A DNA stretch of 64,000 nt from Rhodoferax sp. (lineage in GTDB: Bacteria; Pseudomonadota; Gammaproteobacteria; Burkholderiales; Burkholderiaceae_C), in NCBI RefSeq assembly GCF_030697375.1, contig NZ_JAUYQD010000021.1, positions 1-64,000 of the forward strand. The letters are read 5' to 3'. Of this stretch, positions 1-8,492 are shown piece after piece. The notes under the pieces are model-generated. The model was not told where the DNA came from. It saw only the letters and a program-made list of their open reading frames with translations, and did not search any database. A program made the translations under genes and the position numbers. Within the stretch, counting starts at the first letter, position 1. Every line of letters begins with the position of its first letter.

Positions 1-136
1 GTGAGAGCCCCCTCGGGGGGCAGCGCAGTACACGCAGTGACAAGCGTGGGGGCCATGAACGCCGCCGGGCCGTCCCAAGGCGTGAGAGCCCCCTCGGGGG
101 GCAGCGCAGTACACGCAGTGACAAGCGTGGGGGCCA
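1..136 (+). repeat. Duplicated palindromic dispersed repeat at the murG 5' end
   Basis: A 55-base sequence at 1-55 is repeated exactly at 82-136, so the duplication unit is 81 bp (27 codons) and keeps the reading frame. Each copy holds a small hairpin (CCCCCTCGGGGGG) and ends in GCGTGGGGGCC. A diverged copy in the opposite orientation lies at 7071-7125, between ftsZ and lpxC. I recall intergenic repeats of this kind from Comamonadaceae, but that is memory, not a search result. The second copy sits inside the open frame leading into murG and offers GTG codons at 82, 118 and 127. Confidence 0.85.
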
Positions 137-1194
137 GTCGCTGTGCTTTGATCATGGCGGGCGGCACGGGCGGGCATATTTTCCCGGGATTGGCCGTGGC
201 CCAGGCCCTGCGCGACAAGGGCTGGCGCGTGCACTGGCTGGGCGCGCCCAACAGCATGGAAAGCCGCTTGGTGCCGCAGCGCGGCTTTGTGCTGGAAACG
301 GTGGACTTTTCCGGGGTGCGCGGCAAGGGTTTGAAAACCTTGGTCCTTTTACCAGTGCGCCTGGCGCGTGCTTTTGTCCAAAGTGTCCAAGTGCTGCGCC
401 GCGTTCAGCCCGACGTGGTGGTGGGTTTGGGCGGTTACATCACCTTTCCCGGCGGACTCATGGGGGTGTTGATGGGCAAGCCCCTGGTGCTGCACGAGCA
501 AAACTCGGTGGCTGGGATGGCCAACAAAGTGCTGGCCCGGGTGGCGGCCCGCGTGTTTACCGCTTTCCCCAAGGTCATGGCCAAGGGCCAATGGGTGGGT
601 AACCCTTTGCGCGGCGAATTTTTGACCCAGGCGGCCCCACAGACCCGGTTTGCGGGACGCAGCGGGCCCTTGCGGGTGCTGGTGGTGGGCGGAAGTTTGG
701 GGGCACGGGCGCTCAATACCGTGGTGCCACAAGCGCTGGCCTTGATTCCCGCGGCCCAGCGTCCGGTGGTTACCCACCAAAGTGGCGAAAAACAAATCGA
801 CGAACTGCGCGCCAACTACGCCAGTGCCGGGGTGCAGGCGGAATTGACGCCCTTTATCCAGGACACGGCCCAGGCCTTTGCCGATGCCGACTTGGTGATC
901 TGCCGCGCCGGCGCCAGTACCGTGACCGAGTTGGCCGCCGTGGGCGCCGCCGCCGTGTTGGTGCCCTTTCCTGCGGCGGTGGATGACCACCAGACCCACA
1001 ACGCCCGTTTCCTGGTGGACCAGGGGGCCGGTTGGTTGTTGCCACAAACCGACATGACGCCTGCAGCGCTGGCAGATTTGCTACAAAAAACAGAGCGCTC
1101 TGCGCTTGTGCTACGTGCCGTAGAGGCCAAAAAGATGCAACAAATCCACGCCACCGACGCGGTGGTGGCGGCCTGCGAGGAACTTGCCCAATGA
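55..1194 (+). CDS. murG: UDP-GlcNAc:lipid I N-acetylglucosaminyltransferase MurG
   Basis: MurG transfers GlcNAc from UDP-GlcNAc to lipid I on the cytoplasmic membrane face, giving lipid II for peptidoglycan synthesis. The family glycine motif [12 protein letters not shown] starts about residue 34, followed by the GLGGY and HEQN segments of the N-terminal Rossmann domain and the C-terminal donor-site region ([34 protein letters not shown]). The start is uncertain. ATG 55 gives 379 residues with a low-complexity N-terminus made by the duplicated repeat; GTG 127 would give 355 residues, the usual length. No clear ribosome binding site precedes either. The C-terminal DLLQKTE stretch comes from another dispersed repeat. 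It is followed 10 bases later by murC. The function is secure; only the N-terminus is in doubt. Confidence 0.93.
   Translation: MNAAGPSQGVRAPSGGSAVHAVTSVGASRCALIMAGGTGGHIFPGLAVAQALRDKGWRVHWLGAPNSMESRLVPQRGFVLETVDFSGVRGKGLKTLVLLPVRLARAFVQSVQVLRRVQPDVVVGLGGYITFPGGLMGVLMGKPLVLHEQNSVAGMANKVLARVAARVFTAFPKVMAKGQWVGNPLRGEFLTQAAPQTRFAGRSGPLRVLVVGGSLGARALNTVVPQALALIPAAQRPVVTHQSGEKQIDELRANYASAGVQAELTPFIQDTAQAFADADLVICRAGASTVTELAAVGAAAVLVPFPAAVDDHQTHNARFLVDQGAGWLLPQTDMTPAALADLLQKTERSALVLRAVEAKKMQQIHATDAVVAACEELAQ
1079..1137 (+). repeat. Copy D of the ~58-bp dispersed repeat, inside murG
   Basis: GCTACAAAAAACAGAGC at 1080 onward, then TGCGCTTGTGCTACG and GTAGAGGCCAAAA, matches the order of blocks in the intergenic copies at 17964 and 49178 (GCTAT..., AGCTGCTTGCGCA, ACG, GGCTAGAG, AAAATG). 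It is read in frame as part of the MurG C-terminus (DLLQKTE...). Confidence 0.65.
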
Positions 1195-1204
1195 AGGACC
1201 TGGT

Positions 1205-2638
1205 GTGAAACACGCAATCAAACATATCCATTTTGTCGGCATCGGTGGCTCCGGCATGTCCGGTATTGCCGAGGTGCTGAACAACCTGGGCTACACCATC
1301 TCGGGCTCCGACCTGTCCGACAGCGCCACCCTCAAGCGCCTGGCGTCCTTGGGTATTCAGACCTATGTGGGTCATGCCCCCGCCCATGTGGCTGGCGCCG
1401 ATGCGGTGGTCACCTCCACTGCGGTGCACGCCGACAACCCCGAGGTGGTGCGGGCACGCGAAATGCATATTCCCATCGTGCCGCGCGCCCTGATGCTGGC
1501 CGAGTTGATGCGCCTGAAGCAGGGCATCGCCATCGCTGGCACCCACGGCAAAACCACCACCACCAGCCTGGTCGCCAGTGTGCTGGCCGAAGCCGGCCTG
1601 GACCCCACGTTTGTGATTGGTGGGCGCCTCAACAGCGCCGGGGCCAATGCCCGCCTGGGCAGCGGCGACTACATCGTGGTGGAAGCCGACGAGTCGGATG
1701 CGTCGTTTTTGAACCTGCTGCCGGTCATGGCCGTGGTGACCAATATCGACGCCGACCACATGGAAACCTATGGCCACGATTTCGGTCGCCTCAAGACGGC
1801 CTTTGTCGATTTTCTGCACCGCATGCCCTTTTATGGAACGGCGATTTTGTGCACCGATGACGCCGCCGTGCGCGACATCGTGGAGCAGGTGACCTGCCCG
1901 ATCACCAGCTACGGCTTCAATGCCGAAGCCCAGGTGCGCGCCGTCAATGTGCGTGCCGTGGACGGCCAAATGCACTTCACCGTGCAGCGCCGCAATGGGG
2001 TGGTGTTGCCGGACCTGGAGGTGGTCTTGAACCTGCCCGGTCTGCACAACGTGCTCAACGCCTTGTCGGCCATCGCCGTGGCGGTGGAGCTCAATATTGC
2101 CGACGCGGCCGTGTGCAAGGCGCTGGCGGAGTTCAAAGGCGTGGGCCGGCGCTTCCAGCGTTATGGCGACCTGCCTTTGCCCACGGGCGGAACGGTCACG
2201 GTGATCGACGACTACGGCCACCACCCCGTGGAGATGGCGGCGACCCTGGCCGCCGCACGCGGCGCCTTTCCGGGGCGCCGGCTGGTGCTGGCGTTTCAAC
2301 CCCACCGCTTCACCCGCACGCGGGACTGTTTTGAAGATTTCGTCAAAGTCATTGGCCATGCCGACTCGGTGTTGCTGGGCGAGGTCTATGCCGCTGGCGA
2401 ACCTCCCATCGTGGCGGCGGACGGCCGTGCCTTGGCCCGTGCCCTGCGCATTGCGGGCAAGGTCGAGCCGATTTTTGTGGACGACATCGCCGCCATGCCC
2501 CAGGCCGCCGTGGACAACGCCAAAGACGGCGATGTCTTGTTGTGCATGGGCGCGGGGTCGATCGGTGCCGTGCCGGCGAAAATAGTCGATTTGCTACAAA
2601 AAACAGAGCTGCTTACGCAGGAAGGACGGGGGCTATGA
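1205..2638 (+). CDS. murC: UDP-N-acetylmuramate--L-alanine ligase MurC
   Basis: MurC adds L-alanine to UDP-MurNAc with ATP hydrolysis in the cytoplasm, the first step of stem-peptide assembly. The protein has the N-terminal [11 protein letters not shown] nucleotide-binding motif, the Mur-ligase P-loop GTHGKTTTT at about residue 112, [20 protein letters not shown] and DDYGHHPVE, in the expected order and at the expected length of 477 residues. The start chosen is GTG 1205, because AAGGA at 1194-1198 is well spaced and the protein then begins just before the conserved core; a TTG at 1184 would overlap murG. The last codons ([16 protein letters not shown]) are encoded by a dispersed repeat. It overlaps ddl by 4 bases, consistent with translational coupling in the dcw operon. 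Confidence 0.96.
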   Translation: MKHAIKHIHFVGIGGSGMSGIAEVLNNLGYTISGSDLSDSATLKRLASLGIQTYVGHAPAHVAGADAVVTSTAVHADNPEVVRAREMHIPIVPRALMLAELMRLKQGIAIAGTHGKTTTTSLVASVLAEAGLDPTFVIGGRLNSAGANARLGSGDYIVVEADESDASFLNLLPVMAVVTNIDADHMETYGHDFGRLKTAFVDFLHRMPFYGTAILCTDDAAVRDIVEQVTCPITSYGFNAEAQVRAVNVRAVDGQMHFTVQRRNGVVLPDLEVVLNLPGLHNVLNALSAIAVAVELNIADAAVCKALAEFKGVGRRFQRYGDLPLPTGGTVTVIDDYGHHPVEMAATLAAARGAFPGRRLVLAFQPHRFTRTRDCFEDFVKVIGHADSVLLGEVYAAGEPPIVAADGRALARALRIAGKVEPIFVDDIAAMPQAAVDNAKDGDVLLCMGAGSIGAVPAKIVDLLQKTELLTQEGRGL

Positions 2639-2650
2639 GCCAATTAGGCA
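2591..2650 (+). repeat. Copy C of the dispersed repeat, spanning the murC stop and ddl start
   Basis: GCTACAAAAAACAGAGCTGCTTACGCA then ACGGGGGCTA follows the same block order as the intergenic copy at 17964 (GCTATCAATTTAGGAGCTGCTTGCGCA then ACGGGGGCTAGAG). It encodes the last murC residues, supplies the murC TGA, the ddl ATG and the AAGGA ribosome binding site in front of ddl. Confidence 0.7.
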
Positions 2651-3624
2651 ATGAAACAATGGACCCTGTCGCCGTGGCCCAAGGCGCAACCTTCGGGAAG
2701 GTGGCCGTGCTGATGGGCGGGGCTTCGGCCGAACGTGAAGTGTCCTTGATGTCCGGTGCCGGCGTCTTGAAGGCCTTGCTCTCCAAGGGCGTGGACGCCC
2801 ATGCTTTTGACCCCTCGCAGCGTGACCTGGGCGACCTGAAGAAAGAAGGGTTTGCCCGCTGTTTCATCGCTTTGCATGGCCGCTTTGGTGAAGACGGCAC
2901 AGTGCAGGGCGCGCTGGAACTGATGGGCATTCCCTACACCGGCTCCGGGGTCATGGCCTCCGCCATTTCTATGGACAAGGTCATGACCAAACGCATCTGG
3001 CGTTTTGAGGGCCTGTCCACCCCGGCCTGGAGCCAGGTCAGCAGCGCCGCACAAACCCGCGCCGCTTTTGCCGAGTTGGGCGCGCCCATGATCGTCAAGC
3101 CCGCCAGAGAGGGCTCCACGATCGGACTGACCAAGGTGACGGCGCTGGACCAATGCGACGCCGCCTATGCCCTGGCCGCCCAGCACGATGCCCAGGTGCT
3201 GTGTGAACAGTTCATCGCCGGTGACGAGGTCACCTGCCCGGTGCTGGGGGCCGCCAACGACCCCCATGCATTGCCTTTGATCCGCATCGTGGCACCCGAC
3301 GGCAACTACGACTACCAAAACAAATACTTCACCGACACCACGCAATACCTGGTGCCCGCCGGGCTGCCGCACGGTGAGGAAGAGGCCATAGCCGCCATGG
3401 TGCGCAAGGCCTACCAGGTGCTCGGATGCCGGGGCTGGGCGCGGGCCGACGTGATGATCGATGCGCGCACCCGCCAACCGTATCTGCTGGAGATCAACAC
3501 CTCGCCCGGCATGACCGGGCACTCGCTGGTGCCGATGTCGGCCCGGGCGGCAGGCATCAGCTACGAAGACCTGTGTGTGCGCCTATTGCAAAGTGCCGCC
3601 ACGGACGCCGGAGGCGCTGCGTGA
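2635..3624 (+). CDS. ddlB: D-alanine--D-alanine ligase
   Basis: Ddl joins two D-alanines with ATP to make the dipeptide used by MurF. This 329-residue ATP-grasp protein has [14 protein letters not shown] near its N-terminus, [16 protein letters not shown], the [10 protein letters not shown] nucleotide loop and the C-terminal magnesium-binding segment [12 protein letters not shown] 2635 overlaps the murC stop (ATGA) and has AAGGA about 8 bases upstream, so this start is preferred over upstream in-frame codons lying within murC. It is followed by ftsQ with a GTGA overlap. Placement between murC and ftsQ is the standard dcw position for DdlB. Confidence 0.95.
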   Translation: MSQLGNETMDPVAVAQGATFGKVAVLMGGASAEREVSLMSGAGVLKALLSKGVDAHAFDPSQRDLGDLKKEGFARCFIALHGRFGEDGTVQGALELMGIPYTGSGVMASAISMDKVMTKRIWRFEGLSTPAWSQVSSAAQTRAAFAELGAPMIVKPAREGSTIGLTKVTALDQCDAAYALAAQHDAQVLCEQFIAGDEVTCPVLGAANDPHALPLIRIVAPDGNYDYQNKYFTDTTQYLVPAGLPHGEEEAIAAMVRKAYQVLGCRGWARADVMIDARTRQPYLLEINTSPGMTGHSLVPMSARAAGISYEDLCVRLLQSAATDAGGAA

Positions 3625-4406
3625 ACCCTGCGGTGGCCACCCCTTTGGACGTGAAACTGATGAACATGACTGCCATGGTCTTGTTGCTGACGTTTGCCGT
3701 CCTGGGCCTGGTCGCCGCCGTGCGCTGGACTTCGCGTCTGCCTGCTTTTGACATCCAGGCCATTTCGGTGGACGGGCAGGTCACGCACAACAATGCGCTC
3801 ACCCTGCGCGCCAATGTGGCGTCACGCATGTCCGGGACCTTCTTTACGGTGGACCTGGCCCGTGTGCGTGCCGCCTTCGAGGCCGCACCTTGGGTGCGCC
3901 GTGCCGTGGTGCGGCGGCAGTTTCCCAACCGGCTGCAAGTGGTGTTGCAGGAACACCAGGCGGTGGCCTATTGGGGGGGGGACAGCGAGTCGCGGCTGAT
4001 CAACAGCTATGGCGAAGTGTTTGAAGCCAATGTGGGCGAGGTGGAGCAAGACCCATTGCCGCGCTTGAACGGCCCCGACGGACAGGGCGCTGAGGTGCTG
4101 GCCATGTACCGCGCACTGGCGCCTTTGTTCGGGCAAATGGAACTGACGCTGGACCAGTTCGAGATCTCGGGGCGGGGCAGCTGGCGTGCGCGTCTGGACA
4201 CCGGAGCCGCCATTGAACTGGGACGTGGCACGCAGGACGAAATCACCGCCCGGGTCCAGAGATTCCTCAAGACATTGACCCAGGTGGCGGCCCGCTACGG
4301 GCGCCATGCCAATTCAGTGGAATCGGCCGATTTGCGGCATGAGAACGGGTATGCCATCCGGCTGCGGGGCGTCAGCACGCTGGCGGCAGATGGTCCAAAG
4401 AAGTAG
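3621..4406 (+). CDS. ftsQ: Cell division protein FtsQ
   Basis: FtsQ is a bitopic inner-membrane protein that links the early and late divisome by binding FtsB/FtsL. The 261-residue product has a short cytoplasmic tail, one membrane helix at about residues 15-36 ([18 protein letters not shown]), then a periplasmic POTRA domain starting [10 protein letters not shown] and a beta domain ending near residue 245. The start is GTG 3621: GGAGG at 3610-3614 is spaced 6 bases and the codon overlaps the ddl stop. Sequence conservation in FtsQ is low, so the call rests on topology, the POTRA pattern and position between ddl and ftsA. Confidence 0.93.
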   Translation: MNPAVATPLDVKLMNMTAMVLLLTFAVLGLVAAVRWTSRLPAFDIQAISVDGQVTHNNALTLRANVASRMSGTFFTVDLARVRAAFEAAPWVRRAVVRRQFPNRLQVVLQEHQAVAYWGGDSESRLINSYGEVFEANVGEVEQDPLPRLNGPDGQGAEVLAMYRALAPLFGQMELTLDQFEISGRGSWRARLDTGAAIELGRGTQDEITARVQRFLKTLTQVAARYGRHANSVESADLRHENGYAIRLRGVSTLAADGPKK

Positions 4407-4432
4407 CGCAGAAAAATACAGCAGGTACGCAT

Positions 4433-5662
4433 ATGGCAAAAGAATACAAAGATTTGGTGGTCGGGCTGGACATCGGTACCGCCAAAGTCATGGTGGTGGT
4501 GGCCGAAGTCATGCCCGGGGGTGAACTCAAGCTGGCCGGCCTGGGCGTGGCGCCCAGCAACGGCATCAAGCGCGGTGTGGTGGTCAACATCGACGCCACG
4601 GTGCAAAGCATCCAACAGGCGCTGAAAGAGGCCGAGCTGATGGCCGACTGCAAGATCACCCGGGTCTACACCGGCATCACCGGCAGCCACATCCGTGGTA
4701 TCAACTCCAGCGGCATGGTGGCGATCAAGGACCGGGAAGTCACGGCGGCCGACGTGGCCCGGGTGGTGGAAACCGCCAAGGCCATCAATATCTCGACCGA
4801 CCAGCGCCTCTTGCTGGTGGAGCCGCAGGAATTCATCATCGACGGACAGGACGTCAAAGAGCCGATCGGCATGAGTGGCATTCGCCTGGAAGCCAAGGTG
4901 CACATCGTTACCGGGGCACAAAGCGCGGCGGAGAACATCATCAAATGTGTGCGCCGTTGCGGCCTGGAGGTGGACCAGTTGATGCTCAACCCCCTGGCGT
5001 CCAGCCTGTCGGTGTTGACCCAGGATGAGCGTGAACTGGGCGTGGCCCTGGTGGACATTGGCGCCGGCACCACCGACGTGGCGATTTTTACCAACGGCGC
5101 CATCCGCCACACCGCCGTCATTCCGATTGCCGGAGACCTGATCACCAGCGACATTGCGATGGCCTTGCGCACGCCGACCAAAGATGCGGAAGAGATCAAG
5201 GTCGAAAGCGGCCATGCCAAACAAATGCTGGTGGACCCCGAAATTCAGGTGGAAGTGCCCGGACTGGGCGACCGGGGCCCGCGTATGCTGAGCCGCCAGG
5301 CCCTGGCGGGCGTGATTGAGCCGCGCATCGAGGAAATTTACTCCCTGGTGAACCAGGTGATGCGGGAGTCGGGTTATGAAGAGGTGCTGTCCTCCGGCAT
5401 TGTGCTGACCGGCGGCAGCTGCATCATGCCGGGCATGGTTGAACTGGGGGAGGACATCTTCCTCAAACCGGTGCGCCGCGGCATTCCCAAATACTCCAGC
5501 GCGCTGGCCGACATGGTGGCCCAGCCGCGTGCCGCCACCGTGATGGGCTTGCTGGAAGAGGCCCGTATGGCCCGCATGCGCGGCTACAAAGTGGCGCAGA
5601 AAAACGGGTCTGTGAAAACAGCGTTCAGCCAGGTCAAAGACTGGTTTGTGGGGAATTTTTGA
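4433..5662 (+). CDS. ftsA: Cell division actin-like protein FtsA
   Basis: FtsA is an actin-fold ATPase that tethers FtsZ filaments to the membrane and recruits later divisome proteins. The 409-residue protein begins with DLVVGLDIGTAKV (phosphate 1), includes the family-specific 1C subdomain, ALVDIGAGTTDVAIF (phosphate 2), VLTGGSCIMPG (adenosine loop) and an amphipathic C-terminal tail VKDWFVGNF that would serve as membrane anchor. ATG 4433 lies 26 bases after the ftsQ stop. About 170 bases separate it from ftsZ, where I see no convincing gene; a separate ftsZ promoter there is possible but was not recognised. Confidence 0.97.
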   Translation: MAKEYKDLVVGLDIGTAKVMVVVAEVMPGGELKLAGLGVAPSNGIKRGVVVNIDATVQSIQQALKEAELMADCKITRVYTGITGSHIRGINSSGMVAIKDREVTAADVARVVETAKAINISTDQRLLLVEPQEFIIDGQDVKEPIGMSGIRLEAKVHIVTGAQSAAENIIKCVRRCGLEVDQLMLNPLASSLSVLTQDERELGVALVDIGAGTTDVAIFTNGAIRHTAVIPIAGDLITSDIAMALRTPTKDAEEIKVESGHAKQMLVDPEIQVEVPGLGDRGPRMLSRQALAGVIEPRIEEIYSLVNQVMRESGYEEVLSSGIVLTGGSCIMPGMVELGEDIFLKPVRRGIPKYSSALADMVAQPRAATVMGLLEEARMARMRGYKVAQKNGSVKTAFSQVKDWFVGNF

Positions 5663-5832
5663 TGACACGCACCGCACCTGAAGGAGCCCGCGTAGGGACA
5701 ACGTCGCTCTGGTTTGCGCGGGGCAGCCACCAATGGCGAATGCGATGCGTGGGCCCGCCTGCATAGAGGGAGGCCGAAAAAATTGAATACGACAGTGCAT
5801 CCAAATTTAAATTGAAACCTCAGGAGTAATAC

Positions 5833-7062
5833 ATGGCTATCGAATTATTTGAAGAAGAAACCTTTAACCAAGGCACCCAAATCAAGGTGATTGGGGTGGG
5901 CGGCGGCGGCGGCAATGCCGTGGAGCACATGATCAACACGGCGGTGGGTGGCGTGGAATTCATCTGCGCCAATACCGATGCACAGGCGCTGAGCCGCAGC
6001 ACGGCCCACAAGACCATTCAGTTGGGGGGCACGGGCCTGGGCGCGGGCAGCAAACCCGACAAGGGCCGCGAAGCCGCGTGTCTGGCCGAAGCCGATATCC
6101 GTGCCGCCATCGACGGCGCGCACATGCTCTTCATCACCGCCGGCATGGGTGGTGGCACTGGCACTGGTGCGGCCCCCGTGATTGCGCGGATTGCCAAGGA
6201 AATGGGCATTCTGACCGTGGGCGTGGTGACCAAGCCCTTTGAGTTTGAAGGCGGTCGCCGCATGGTCAACGCCGACGGTGGTCTGGCGGAACTCGAATCC
6301 AATGTGGATTCGCTGATCGTGGTGCTCAATGAGAAATTGCTTGAAGTCTTGGGTGATGACGTCACCCAGGACCAGGCGTTTGCGCAGGCCAATGACGTGT
6401 TGAAAAACGCCGTGGGCGGCATCGCTGAAATCATCAATGTGCCTGGCCATGTGAACGTCGACTTTGAAGACGTGCGCACCGTCATGGGTGAACCCGGCAA
6501 GGCCATGATGGGCACCGCCGTGGCCAATGGCCCGGACCGCGCCCGCATCGCCGCCGAGCAAGCGGTGGCCTGCCCGCTGCTGGAAGGGATTGACCTGTCG
6601 GGCGCCAAGGGCGTGCTGGTGCTGATCACCGCAGCCAAGGGCTCGCTCAAGTTGAGTGAGTCCAAGCTGGCGATGAACACCATTCGTGCCTATGCGTCCC
6701 CCGATGCCCATGTCATCTACGGAACCGCGTACGACGACAGCTTGCTCGATGAGATTCGCGTGACCGTGGTGGCCACCGGCCTGAGCCGCCAGGGTGCACG
6801 CCGTGTCGCGCCTCCGCTGCAGGTGCTGCGCACCGGAACGGACAACGTGCCGTTTACCGTGCCCACCCTCAATACGGTGGCCAGCCCCGTGGGAGCGGCC
6901 AGTGTGATGGGAGTCGGTGTGGCCCAGCCCGATTACGGCAGCATGGGAACCCCGGCCGTGTGGCGTGGTCGTACGTCCGCGGCCGCCCGCGTCGATGCGC
7001 TCTCCAGCGGTGGCATGGACGACTACGAAATCCCGGCTTTCCTGCGCAAGCAAGCTGACTGA
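5833..7062 (+). CDS. ftsZ: Cell division GTPase FtsZ
   Basis: FtsZ is the tubulin-like GTPase that forms the Z ring. The 409-residue protein carries [12 protein letters not shown] near residue 17, the tubulin signature [13 protein letters not shown] at about 104-116, FEFEGGRR and NVDFEDVR (T7 region), a variable linker, and the conserved C-terminal peptide [12 protein letters not shown] used for binding FtsA/ZipA-type partners. AGGAG at 5822-5826 is spaced 6 bases from ATG 5833, fixing the start. A dispersed palindromic repeat follows at 7071-7125 before lpxC. Confidence 0.98.
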   Translation: MAIELFEEETFNQGTQIKVIGVGGGGGNAVEHMINTAVGGVEFICANTDAQALSRSTAHKTIQLGGTGLGAGSKPDKGREAACLAEADIRAAIDGAHMLFITAGMGGGTGTGAAPVIARIAKEMGILTVGVVTKPFEFEGGRRMVNADGGLAELESNVDSLIVVLNEKLLEVLGDDVTQDQAFAQANDVLKNAVGGIAEIINVPGHVNVDFEDVRTVMGEPGKAMMGTAVANGPDRARIAAEQAVACPLLEGIDLSGAKGVLVLITAAKGSLKLSESKLAMNTIRAYASPDAHVIYGTAYDDSLLDEIRVTVVATGLSRQGARRVAPPLQVLRTGTDNVPFTVPTLNTVASPVGAASVMGVGVAQPDYGSMGTPAVWRGRTSAAARVDALSSGGMDDYEIPAFLRKQAD

Positions 7063-7070
7063 ATGGGGCA

Positions 7071-7125
7071 CACCCCCCGGCTTCGCGCACTGTGTGTCGC
7101 TACGCTCTCCCCCTTGCAGGGGGCA
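7071..7125 (-). repeat. Diverged inverted copy of the murG-start repeat
   Basis: Read on the minus strand, this segment shares GGGGGC, a short loop, CCCCC, then AGCG, ACAC and CAGTG blocks with the 55-base repeat at 1-55, in the same order. The CCCCCTTGCAGGGGG hairpin at its end could act as a weak transcriptional or RNA-processing signal between ftsZ and lpxC. Confidence 0.6.
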
Positions 7126-7204
7126 ACACCTGTGGCCCGGCGTAGCCGGTTCCACGGTGTTCCTGGCAGGAGGCACGTGCTTCGGAGGTTTTGTGCGTTA
7201 CTTT

Positions 7205-7210
7205 TACAAT
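7205..7210 (+). promoter_or_regulatory. Possible lpxC -10 element
   Basis: TACAAT lies 6 bases before the GTG start of lpxC with only a weak -35 (TTCGGA at 7181, spacer 18). If used, transcription would begin at or next to the start codon, giving a leaderless or near-leaderless mRNA. No ribosome binding site is visible upstream of the GTG, which fits. Confidence 0.35.
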
Positions 7211-7216
7211 AGACCC

Positions 7217-8140
7217 GTGCTGAAACAACGAACCCTCAAATCCCTCACCCGCGCCGTCGGCGTGGGGCTGCACAGCGGTCAACGTGTAGAGATCACGCTG
7301 CGCCCGGCGGCGCCGGATACGGGCATCGTGTTTCGCCGGGTGGATTTGCCCGAGGCCATCGACATCCCGGTGTCCGCCCATGCGGTGACGGATACCCGCC
7401 TGGCGTCCACCCTGTCCAGTGGCAATGCCAAGGTGCACACGGTAGAGCACCTGATGTCGGCCTGTGCCGGGCTCGGCGTGGACAACCTGTATGTGGATAT
7501 CACGGCCGAAGAGGTGCCTATTCTGGATGGCTCGGCGGCGTCCTTTGTGTATTTGCTGCAAAGCGCCGGCATTGTGCTGCAAGACGCGCCCCGGCGGTTC
7601 ATCCGCCTGACCCGCCCGGTGGAAGTGCGAGAGGGCGCTGGAGCCTCCGAGAAATGGGCCCGCCTGGAGCCCTACCACGGCTACAAACTTAAGTTTGAGA
7701 TCGATTTCAACCACCCTGCGGTGGATTCCACCGGCCAGCGCGTGGAGTTTGATTTGAGCACGGGGTCCTATTCGCGCGACATCGCCCGTGCGCGCACCTT
7801 CGGTTTTACCAAAGATGTGGAAATGATGCGTGCCAATGGCCTGGCGCTGGGCGGCGGGCTGGACAATGCCATCGTGATGGACGACTACAAGGTCTTGAAT
7901 TCCGACGGTCTGCGCTACGACGACGAGTTTGTCAAACACAAAATCCTTGACGCCATGGGGGACCTCTACGTCGTCGGCAAACCGCTGCTGGCCAGCTACA
8001 GTGCGTTCCGCTCTGGTCACGCCATGAACAACAAGCTCCTGCGCGAGTTGTTGCTGCAACAGGATGCCTGGGAGGTGGTGACTTTCGAAGACGAGAAACT
8101 GGCCCCGGCGGGTTTCGCCCAGTTGGCGCGGGCCTGGTAG
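7217..8140 (+). CDS. lpxC: UDP-3-O-acyl-N-acetylglucosamine deacetylase LpxC
   Basis: LpxC is the zinc deacetylase that commits UDP-3-O-acyl-GlcNAc to lipid A synthesis. The 307-residue product begins LKQRTLK and GVGLHSGQ and has the zinc-ligand histidine in [10 protein letters not shown], the DGSAASFV loop, and the [10 protein letters not shown] and [13 protein letters not shown] segments carrying the other ligands and active-site residues. The start is GTG 7217, where the family consensus (MLKQRTLK) begins; the frame stays open far upstream into ftsZ, but that stretch is the intergenic repeat. Position after ftsZ at the end of the dcw cluster is standard. A possible -10 box lies immediately upstream. 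Confidence 0.96.
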   Translation: MLKQRTLKSLTRAVGVGLHSGQRVEITLRPAAPDTGIVFRRVDLPEAIDIPVSAHAVTDTRLASTLSSGNAKVHTVEHLMSACAGLGVDNLYVDITAEEVPILDGSAASFVYLLQSAGIVLQDAPRRFIRLTRPVEVREGAGASEKWARLEPYHGYKLKFEIDFNHPAVDSTGQRVEFDLSTGSYSRDIARARTFGFTKDVEMMRANGLALGGGLDNAIVMDDYKVLNSDGLRYDDEFVKHKILDAMGDLYVVGKPLLASYSAFRSGHAMNNKLLRELLLQQDAWEVVTFEDEKLAPAGFAQLARAW

Positions 8141-8164
8141 TCCATCGACCGACCTGGTGCACCC

Positions 8165-8341
8165 ATGCTGTTGTTCCGCTGGCTCATTCTCTTGCTTCTC
8201 TTGGGCGCAGCCGTGTCCTTTGCGTTTTATGCCGGAACCGGGGAGCCGCGCTTCAAGCGGTTTGGGCTGCTCACGCTCAAGTGGACGGTGCTCTCGGCGC
8301 TGGGGTTTTTTGTGGTGCTGATTTTGGAGCGGATTGCCTGA
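8165..8341 (+). CDS. Small two-helix membrane protein of unknown function
   Basis: A 58-residue reading frame begins at ATG 8165, 24 bases after lpxC. It has a hydrophobic N-terminal helix (residues 2-22, LLFRWLILLLLLGAAVSFAF), a short basic-polar loop (GTGEPRFKRFG) and a second helix (38-54, including GFFVVLILE). Codon choice is like the neighbouring genes. I recall similar small proteins downstream of lpxC in other Comamonadaceae, which supports a real gene, but no function is known to me. It may be cotranscribed with lpxC. Confidence 0.7.
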   Translation: MLLFRWLILLLLLGAAVSFAFYAGTGEPRFKRFGLLTLKWTVLSALGFFVVLILERIA

Positions 8342-8401
8342 GCTGAGGCGAGCGCGAGTATCCCTCCACCGGACTTTGATATAGACCAACAGGTCGACAA
8401 A

Positions 8402-8426
8402 CCCGAGCACATCGGAGACACTCGGG
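8402..8426. other. Small inverted repeat upstream of the flavoprotein gene
   Basis: CCCGAG (8402-8407) and CTCGGG (8421-8426) can pair around a 13-base loop. There is no clean T-tract on either side, so it is not a convincing intrinsic terminator. An imperfect Fnr-type half-palindrome TTGATATAGACCAA lies at 8376-8389. Nothing else is recognised between 8342 and 8492. Confidence 0.3.
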
Positions 8427-8492
8427 CTCATAAAAAAGAGTAAAAAACGGCGGGGAGTGCACAACTTCCTCCGTCACCAGGGAGGCTTTTCG

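Noticed and set aside
854-2359. Long open frame on the minus strand across murG/murC
   Set aside because: It is the complement of conserved genes; high GC keeps the antisense frame open. The protein is His/Gly-rich low complexity with no family features. The same applies to minus frames at 4295-5800, 5845-7176, 7100-8464 and 10295-12286.
5663-5832. Short open frame from ATG 5662 (34 codons) and a possible degenerate palindromic repeat between ftsA and ftsZ
   Set aside because: The frame has no family or coding bias, and the repeat similarity (GGGGCAGC, GCGTGGG) is too weak to claim.
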